A DNA stretch of 64,000 nucleotides, taken from NCBI GenBank assembly GCA_016795465.1, contig JAEUHK010000123.1:1-64000 (forward strand), given 5' to 3'. Below are positions 59,753 through 64,000 of this stretch, one piece after another. Positions within the stretch are counted from its first letter, which is position 1. The number at the start of each line of letters is the position of its first letter. A program made the position numbers and the translations under genes. Source of the stretch: Verrucomicrobiaceae bacterium (GTDB lineage Bacteria > Verrucomicrobiota > Verrucomicrobiia > Verrucomicrobiales > Verrucomicrobiaceae). The notes beneath the pieces are model-generated. The model ran no database searches. It had not been told where the DNA came from and saw only the letters and a program-made list of their open reading frames with translations.

Positions 59753-59996
59753 GGACGATTTGAGGCTCGAAGACGGCCTTTTGAGGCGGGAAGTTGAAGG
59801 GGAAATGGTCGAATTCCCGCCTAATTTCTCCGACATCGAGGCTTGGAGGGTCGATCTCCCGCCTTTTTGCTCCGAGATCGAGGGTTTGGGAGTCAAACGC
59901 CCGCCGATTTGCTCCGACGTCGAAGGTTTGAGGGGCGAGTTTGAAGCTCAGAGGGTCGAGTCTCCGCCAAAATGGGTCGAGATCGGGGTTGTCAGG
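59753..59996. repeat. Degenerate 42-base (2 x 21) tandem repeat
   Basis: Units of 42 bases start at 59808, 59850 and 59892 (consensus GTCgAacTCCCGCC..TTtgCTCCGAcaTCGAgG.TTgGAGG). A half-unit of 21 bases (59934-59954) and another unit (59955-59996) follow; fainter 21-base copies reach back to about 59753. The array fills most of the 424-base gap between the small gene (59600) and the ArsR-type gene (60025). Both strands stay open in one frame through it because the period is a multiple of three. Confidence 0.75.
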
Positions 59997-60024
59997 GAGG
60001 AGCGGGATCGGGTAAAAGGCCTGC

Positions 60025-60405
60025 ATGAGCGATCCAGCCACTCCTCCGGGGCCTGAAGGGGCCGTGACGACCGTGACGCAGTCCGCCGCGCCTGTGCCGG
60101 GTGGTAAGGGGCTGGACCCGGCGAAGGCGTTTGCGGCGTTGGGAAACCCGCTGCGGTGGAGCATCTACCAGATGCTGGCGGATGGCCGGGCGATGTCGGC
60201 CAGCGAGGTGGCGGTGGTGGTGAAGCGTGACTTTGACGGGGTGAGCAAGCATCTGCGCCTGATGCGTTCCGCGGGTGTGCTGGCCTCGAAGCGTGGCGAG
60301 GACCGCCGCCTGGAGTTGTATTACATCCCGGAAACGATCCGCCGAGCTGATGGCGTGGCGGATTTGGGCTTCTGCGTGATCCGGTTTCCGCAAAGGGCGG
60401 GTTGA
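60025..60405 (+). CDS. ArsR-type winged-helix transcriptional regulator
   Basis: The 126-residue protein has a disordered Pro/Ala-rich start (1-28) and a winged HTH core (about 32-115): AFAALGNPLRWSIYQMLADG, SASEVAVVVKRDFDGVSKHLRLMRSAGVLASKRGEDRRLELYYIP. This matches the ArsR pattern. There are no Cys pairs of the metal-binding kind in the recognition helices, so a non-metal ligand is likely. It is convergent with the pectate lyase gene and the target is unknown. Confidence 0.82.
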   Translation: MSDPATPPGPEGAVTTVTQSAAPVPGGKGLDPAKAFAALGNPLRWSIYQMLADGRAMSASEVAVVVKRDFDGVSKHLRLMRSAGVLASKRGEDRRLELYYIPETIRRADGVADLGFCVIRFPQRAG

Positions 60406-60424
60406 GCCAAACGCCTGTGGCAGC

Positions 60425-61657
60425 TCACTTCCCCTTCTCCAGCCGCTTCCTCCATCGCGGGAGCTCTTTGCCGAGGAGTTCGGCGGGGCGGGTGCTGAAG
60501 AAGTCGTAGGCGACTTTGTTTTTGGCGGCCATTTCTTGGAAGGTGGAATAGACGATGCCGTCGTCGGCGCCGGCGAAGATGGGTTTGGCGGTTTGGAGGT
60601 CGTAGAAGCGGGCCCAGAGCACGTCGGTGGAGGCGGGGTCGGCGATGTAGTCGGTCTTGCCCTTGTCGTTCTTCGTTTTGCGCAGGCCGGTGAGGCGATG
60701 GGCGTCGAACCACTTTAGCGCGGACTCGATCATCGCGACGACCTCGGGCGTGGTGGGGCCGCTGCGCATGAGGAACTTCACGAGGTTCGCGGATTCGCCG
60801 CCGCTGAGGGATGGCGGCTCTTTGGCGCGGGCTTTCACGGGCTCGAGCGTGAGCGGATGATGCTGCGCACACCAGACGGTGGGCTGGCCGTCGATGCGGA
60901 CCTGCATGGCGGCGATGTTGGCGATGCCTTTGTCGAACGCGGTCTGCGCACGCTGCTTCAGCGCGTTATCGGCGAAGGCGAAGTGGTTGTCGCCCTCGGC
61001 GAGGTCGTGCACCACCTCGAGGATGTGCACCATGGCGTCGTCATTGAGCGTGATGGCCTCGTGGTAGCCGCGCTCGACGGGGTAATTTTGAGGCCAGCCG
61101 CCGTTCGGATACTGCGCGGCGAAAACGTAGTCGAGGCCCTTCATCAGCGCGGCCTTCACATCGTCGCGCTTTGTGGCGGTGAAGACACCGGCGAGGAACT
61201 TGATCTGCTCGGTCGTGGTGCGGTTGTCAAAGGTGCCGCAGTAGTGCCAGCCATCGCCGGATTGATTCGACCAGTGCGTGCCGGGCTGGCGCGGGCCTTT
61301 CGTGTAATCGACGGCCTTCGACCAACCACCAGTCGGTGTCTGGTAGCTGATGACGACTTCGGCGAGCTTTTGGTTCTCCGCGCTGGCGAACCACTCCGCA
61401 GGCATGTCGCTGTCGTGCTCAAACTCGGCGCGATTGTGCGGCGCGGGCTTCGCCTCGGCCTTGGCGCGTTCTTCATCGATAATGCGGTGCTCAGTTTCGG
61501 CAAAGGCACGCGATTTGGCGATGTAGATCGTCCATTCGGACCGCTGGGCCTCGGGGAGCTTCGCGAGCAGCTCATCGGTGAGCATGGTGAAGGGCTTTTC
61601 CGCGGCGAAAAGGACCCAAGGGACAAAAAGGACGGAAAGGACAAGGGAAGAGCGCAT
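60425..61657 (-). CDS. Exported pectate lyase (PL10-like)
   Basis: The 410-residue protein has a signal peptide (MRSSLVLSVLFVPWVLFAA). Conserved family stretches are ISYQTPTGGWSKAVDYTK, WHYCGTFDNRTTTEQIKFLAGV, AAQYPNGGWPQNYPVERGYHEAITLNDDAMV and CAQHHPLTLEPVKARAKEPPSLSG. PL10 enzymes cut polygalacturonate by beta-elimination using calcium. It is exported and indicates plant-pectin degradation. It starts 26 bases after the end of the zinc-ribbon gene on the same strand. A longer in-frame start (61726) adds no signal peptide. Confidence 0.88.
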   Translation of the reverse strand: MRSSLVLSVLFVPWVLFAAEKPFTMLTDELLAKLPEAQRSEWTIYIAKSRAFAETEHRIIDEERAKAEAKPAPHNRAEFEHDSDMPAEWFASAENQKLAEVVISYQTPTGGWSKAVDYTKGPRQPGTHWSNQSGDGWHYCGTFDNRTTTEQIKFLAGVFTATKRDDVKAALMKGLDYVFAAQYPNGGWPQNYPVERGYHEAITLNDDAMVHILEVVHDLAEGDNHFAFADNALKQRAQTAFDKGIANIAAMQVRIDGQPTVWCAQHHPLTLEPVKARAKEPPSLSGGESANLVKFLMRSGPTTPEVVAMIESALKWFDAHRLTGLRKTKNDKGKTDYIADPASTDVLWARFYDLQTAKPIFAGADDGIVYSTFQEMAAKNKVAYDFFSTRPAELLGKELPRWRKRLEKGK

Positions 61658-61683
61658 GGTGACGTAGGGCTGGCAGGCTTGTG

Positions 61684-62970
61684 TCACTTTGTCGGGACAG
61701 GGCCCTCCACCGTGGCCCCCTCGCAATCGATAATGATGACGGCATCCGCGCCGCTTTCGGTCTTCAGGCGGCGCACCAGCAACCGGGTGAGGTAGGCGAG
61801 CCCCCAGTCCGTCTCACGCTCGAGGTAGCGGCCGAGCGGGGTGTCGCGCTCCGCACAGGCAACGAGGGGATGACGGCCATCCGCGGTGACGTGCAGGGTG
61901 AAGGCGACGTAGCGCCCACGCTCCGCCGCCGAGATCTCAAAGCCGTGGCTGGGCTTGATGAGCGCCCAAGACCACACCGGTTGCTCCGGCTGCGCAGCGA
62001 GCGCCTTCGTGAGCAATTGCTCATGACTCTCATGCAGCAGCGGCCAGTGCAGCCGACGGCGGCCGGAGCCATCATCGATCAGCCGCAGGAAGGCTCCCTC
62101 TTTGCACGTCGTGGTGACAAGGTGGAAGAGCGGCAGCTTTTCACCGCCGGGCAGCAGAGTGGCCAGCCCCTTCAGCGAGGAGAGCATGGCGAGCTTCGGA
62201 GGATCACGACCTTCCGGAGCGGTGAAAGCAGCGATCTCGGCGGCATGCCGTGCGCCATCATGAACCGCATCGAGCTTCACCTGCGGATCGCTGCTGGTGA
62301 AAAACAGGTCCACACAGCGGCGCACATCGTCACGCACGGACATGAGGTCGATCTGGGGCTGCGTGGCCTCGGCAATCTCGGCCGTGGAAGGAAGCATCGC
62401 ACCGCGGATTTCTCCCGGATCAGGCGCAGGAAAGGCCTCCTGGAGTGTCATTGCATCCGTCGCGGCTGGTTTGCGACCGTTGGTGGCATCCCACCAGACC
62501 CAAAGACCGCCGCCAAGTGCCGCGAGCATCAGCAAAAACAGCAGCACAGCCTTCCAAGGCGAACGCTGCAGATGCGGCGGCACATAGGCCGCGTGAGCCG
62601 CATCGTCATCGGCATCCATCGCGGGCAATTGCAGCGAGGGCTGCATCGCCGCCGTGGGAGCGGTGGCCGTGGGCTGCCGCCAGACCTGCGGCTGCGTCGG
62701 TGGATCGAAATGGGATGGCGCGATGCCCGCGTCCGGCATCTGCGGTGCCATGGGCCACGCGACCGGCGGCGGTTCCTCGGCGGCTTTTTGATACACGGTC
62801 CGCCGCACGGCGGTGAGGCCTGCTGTATGCCCTTGGGTCGGAAAATGCGCCCGATACCCCTGATGGGCACAGTGCGGGCACGTCACCATACCCTCCGCCG
62901 CCTGCTGCTGGCAGAGGAAAAACTGCCCGCAGGCAGGACATTGCACGCTGGAGACGAGTCCGGAGGTCAT
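61684..62970 (-). CDS. Zinc-ribbon single-pass membrane protein of unknown function
   Basis: The 428-residue protein has an N-terminal zinc-ribbon (CPACG and CPHC, residues 11-34). A Pro/Ala/Gln-rich linker follows, then one membrane helix (about 142-160, AVLLFLLMLAALGGGLWVWW) and a C-terminal soluble domain of about 260 residues. This domain includes a helical region and a final stretch YLTRLLVRRLKTESGADAVIIIDCEG. No family was recognised. The in-frame extension upstream to 63978 is the shadow of uppS. The next gene downstream is the pectate lyase gene. Confidence 0.72.
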   Translation of the reverse strand: MTSGLVSSVQCPACGQFFLCQQQAAEGMVTCPHCAHQGYRAHFPTQGHTAGLTAVRRTVYQKAAEEPPPVAWPMAPQMPDAGIAPSHFDPPTQPQVWRQPTATAPTAAMQPSLQLPAMDADDDAAHAAYVPPHLQRSPWKAVLLFLLMLAALGGGLWVWWDATNGRKPAATDAMTLQEAFPAPDPGEIRGAMLPSTAEIAEATQPQIDLMSVRDDVRRCVDLFFTSSDPQVKLDAVHDGARHAAEIAAFTAPEGRDPPKLAMLSSLKGLATLLPGGEKLPLFHLVTTTCKEGAFLRLIDDGSGRRRLHWPLLHESHEQLLTKALAAQPEQPVWSWALIKPSHGFEISAAERGRYVAFTLHVTADGRHPLVACAERDTPLGRYLERETDWGLAYLTRLLVRRLKTESGADAVIIIDCEGATVEGPVPTK

Positions 62971-63093
62971 GGAAGCCGAAACTGTAATGCACGCGGAGGC
63001 GAGTGCGCGAGCCGAATCTCGTGCGCACGCTCGCCACCATGAATGCCCGCTGGCACATTCTCCTCCCCGCGCTACGCTCCGCCTCCTGAACGC

Positions 63094-63816
63094 ATGAGCC
63101 GCGCCTCTTCCGAAGACCTGAAAATTCCCCGCCACATCGCCATGATCATGGATGGCAACGGCCGCTGGGCGAAGCAGCGCGGCCTCCCCCGAACCGAGGG
63201 GCATCGCGTGGGGGCGCAGGTCGTGCGAAAGGTCACCGAGGCCGCTGGAAAGCTCGGTGTCGAGTTTTTGACGCTTTACGCCTTCTCCTCCGAAAACTGG
63301 AAGCGGCCGAAAAGGGAGGTCGATGCCCTCATGAAGCTCCTCGTGCTCTTTTTGAAGACCGAGCTGCCCGTGATGCAGAAGCAAAACATCCGCCTCCAGG
63401 CCATCGGCCGCTTGCATGCGCTGCCGGATTTTTGCCAGGAGGAGCTGCACCGCTGCATCGCCGCCACCGCGCAAAACACCGGCCTCACGCTCATCCTCGC
63501 CCTCAGCTACGGCGGCCGGGAGGAGATCGTCGATGGCGTGAAAAGCCTCATCGAGTCCGTCGAGAGCGGCCACCTCGACAAGGCCATGATCGACACCGAG
63601 GTCTTCTCGAAGCACCTCTACACCCGCTACTACCCGGACCCCGAGCTGATGATCCGCACTAGCGGCGAAATGCGCCTCTCGAACTTCCTCCTCTGGCAGC
63701 TCAGCTACACCGAATTCGTCATCACAGACAAATTGTGGCCCGATTTTGACGAGGAGGCGCTCATTGATGCGATCCGCGTCTTCAACCGCCGCGAGCGTCG
63801 ATTTGGCGGCGTTTGA
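63094..63816 (+). CDS. uppS: Isoprenyl transferase (undecaprenyl diphosphate synthase)
   Basis: The 240-residue cis-prenyltransferase has HIAMIMDGNGRWAKQRGLPRTEGH (catalytic Asp, Gly-Asn-Gly-Arg), FLTLYAFSSENWKRP, LSYGGREEI and the C-terminal PDPELMIRTSGEMRLSNFLLWQLSYTEF. All UppS motifs are complete. It makes the C55 carrier lipid for peptidoglycan and surface polysaccharides in the cytoplasm. The ATG at 63094 matches the family N-terminus; an earlier in-frame ATG adds 17 low-quality residues. It is divergent from the zinc-ribbon gene. Confidence 0.97.
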   Translation: MSRASSEDLKIPRHIAMIMDGNGRWAKQRGLPRTEGHRVGAQVVRKVTEAAGKLGVEFLTLYAFSSENWKRPKREVDALMKLLVLFLKTELPVMQKQNIRLQAIGRLHALPDFCQEELHRCIAATAQNTGLTLILALSYGGREEIVDGVKSLIESVESGHLDKAMIDTEVFSKHLYTRYYPDPELMIRTSGEMRLSNFLLWQLSYTEFVITDKLWPDFDEEALIDAIRVFNRRERRFGGV

Positions 63817-63903
63817 ACGCTGGTTGTCAGGGCGATGTGAGCAGAGAAGCCTTTGACCGCGCCGGATTTCCCTGCGATAAGCGCGTCGAATTTTCACGCG
63901 CCG

Positions 63904-64000
63904 ATGGCCGAATCTCCGGACACTCACCTCATCATCATCGATTCCGACCCCGACTTTTTGTCGTGGGCCGCAGGACATCTCAAGGCGCCCGGCGTGACCA
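63904..64000 (+). CDS. Response-regulator receiver-domain protein, N-terminal fragment
   Basis: The first 32 residues are visible (begins MAESPDTHLIIIDSDPDF). A beta-strand followed by the acidic pair Asp-Ser-Asp fits the start of a receiver domain (first strand and metal-binding acidic residues). The gene runs past the window end, so its output domain and any kinase partner are unknown. It starts 87 bases downstream of uppS. Confidence 0.6.
   Translation, partial: MAESPDTHLIIIDSDPDFLSWAAGHLKAPGVT

Noticed and set aside
59753..59996. CRISPR array
   Set aside because: Units are contiguous and degenerate with no unique spacers, and no cas genes are in the window.
59319..60056. Plus-strand open frame of 245 codons over the tandem repeat
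   Set aside because: It overlaps the coupled small gene and the 603-residue gene start, has mixed composition, and its length comes largely from the 42-base repeat.

Overview
The window looks like a chromosomal segment of a member of the Verrucomicrobiota (an inference; a Prosthecobacter- or Verrucomicrobium-like heterotroph fits best). The reasons are: high GC with C/G-ending codons; two PEP-CTERM surface proteins; autotransporter-type beta-strand repeats; DUF1501, sulfatase, sugar-isomerase/epimerase, FG-GAP and PQQ-propeller families typical of the PVC group; and many palindromic intergenic repeats. No phage, plasmid, IS element, rRNA or CRISPR array was seen.

Layout. 1-2.1 kb: the 3' end of an AAA+ ATPase, tRNA-Arg(CCG) and an exported PIG-L-type deacetylase. 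2.2-9.4 kb: a PdeM-like phosphoesterase divergent from lysS, a CAP-domain PEP-CTERM protein, a TlpA-like redoxin, an Lnt-like acyltransferase and a CNNM/CBS membrane protein. 9.4-11.9 kb: an 851-residue autotransporter-repeat PEP-CTERM protein. 12.1-19.8 kb: a leftward sulfur-assimilation cluster in the order Rrf2 regulator, YezD, outer-membrane porin, sulfate-binding protein, cysK, an M14-type hydrolase, cysT, cysW, cysA. 19.9-29.4 kb: one 9.5-kb gene for a 3169-residue secreted metzincin-like protease with Calx-beta, PKD and propeller modules. 29.5-49.2 kb: single genes and divergent pairs (methyltransferase, GT2, PQQ-propeller protein, Uma2, DUF1501, DapA-like lyase with a PAS-AraC regulator, two divergent sulfatases, sugar isomerase, FG-GAP protein, lipoprotein hydrolase, DUF2314 protein, sterol-desaturase family protein, transketolase) ending in a strong terminator. 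49.2-52.7 kb: small exported proteins and a glycosidase-like protein. 52.8-59.6 kb: a tightly coupled, visibly less GC-rich leftward operon. 59.6-64 kb: a tandem-repeat stretch, an ArsR-type regulator, pectate lyase, a zinc-ribbon membrane protein, uppS and the start of a response regulator.

The best candidate for an undescribed system is the 52.8-59.6 kb operon. It encodes a small acidic protein, a 603-residue single-pass membrane protein, a MotA/TolQ/ExbB-type channel, two different ExbD/MotB-like coiled-coil subunits (only one carries an Asp at its membrane segment), an exported Sel1-repeat protein and a stand-alone C39-like cysteine peptidase. The overlapping start/stop codons suggest a single complex: an ion-driven envelope machine with a peptidase attached. 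Its function is unknown.

Other notable points are a seven-bladed propeller apparently inserted in a loop of a Calx-beta domain, several palindromic repeat families whose arms supply stop codons or a signal peptide to neighbouring genes, and a sulfur cluster with its own porin and an unexplained M14 hydrolase.
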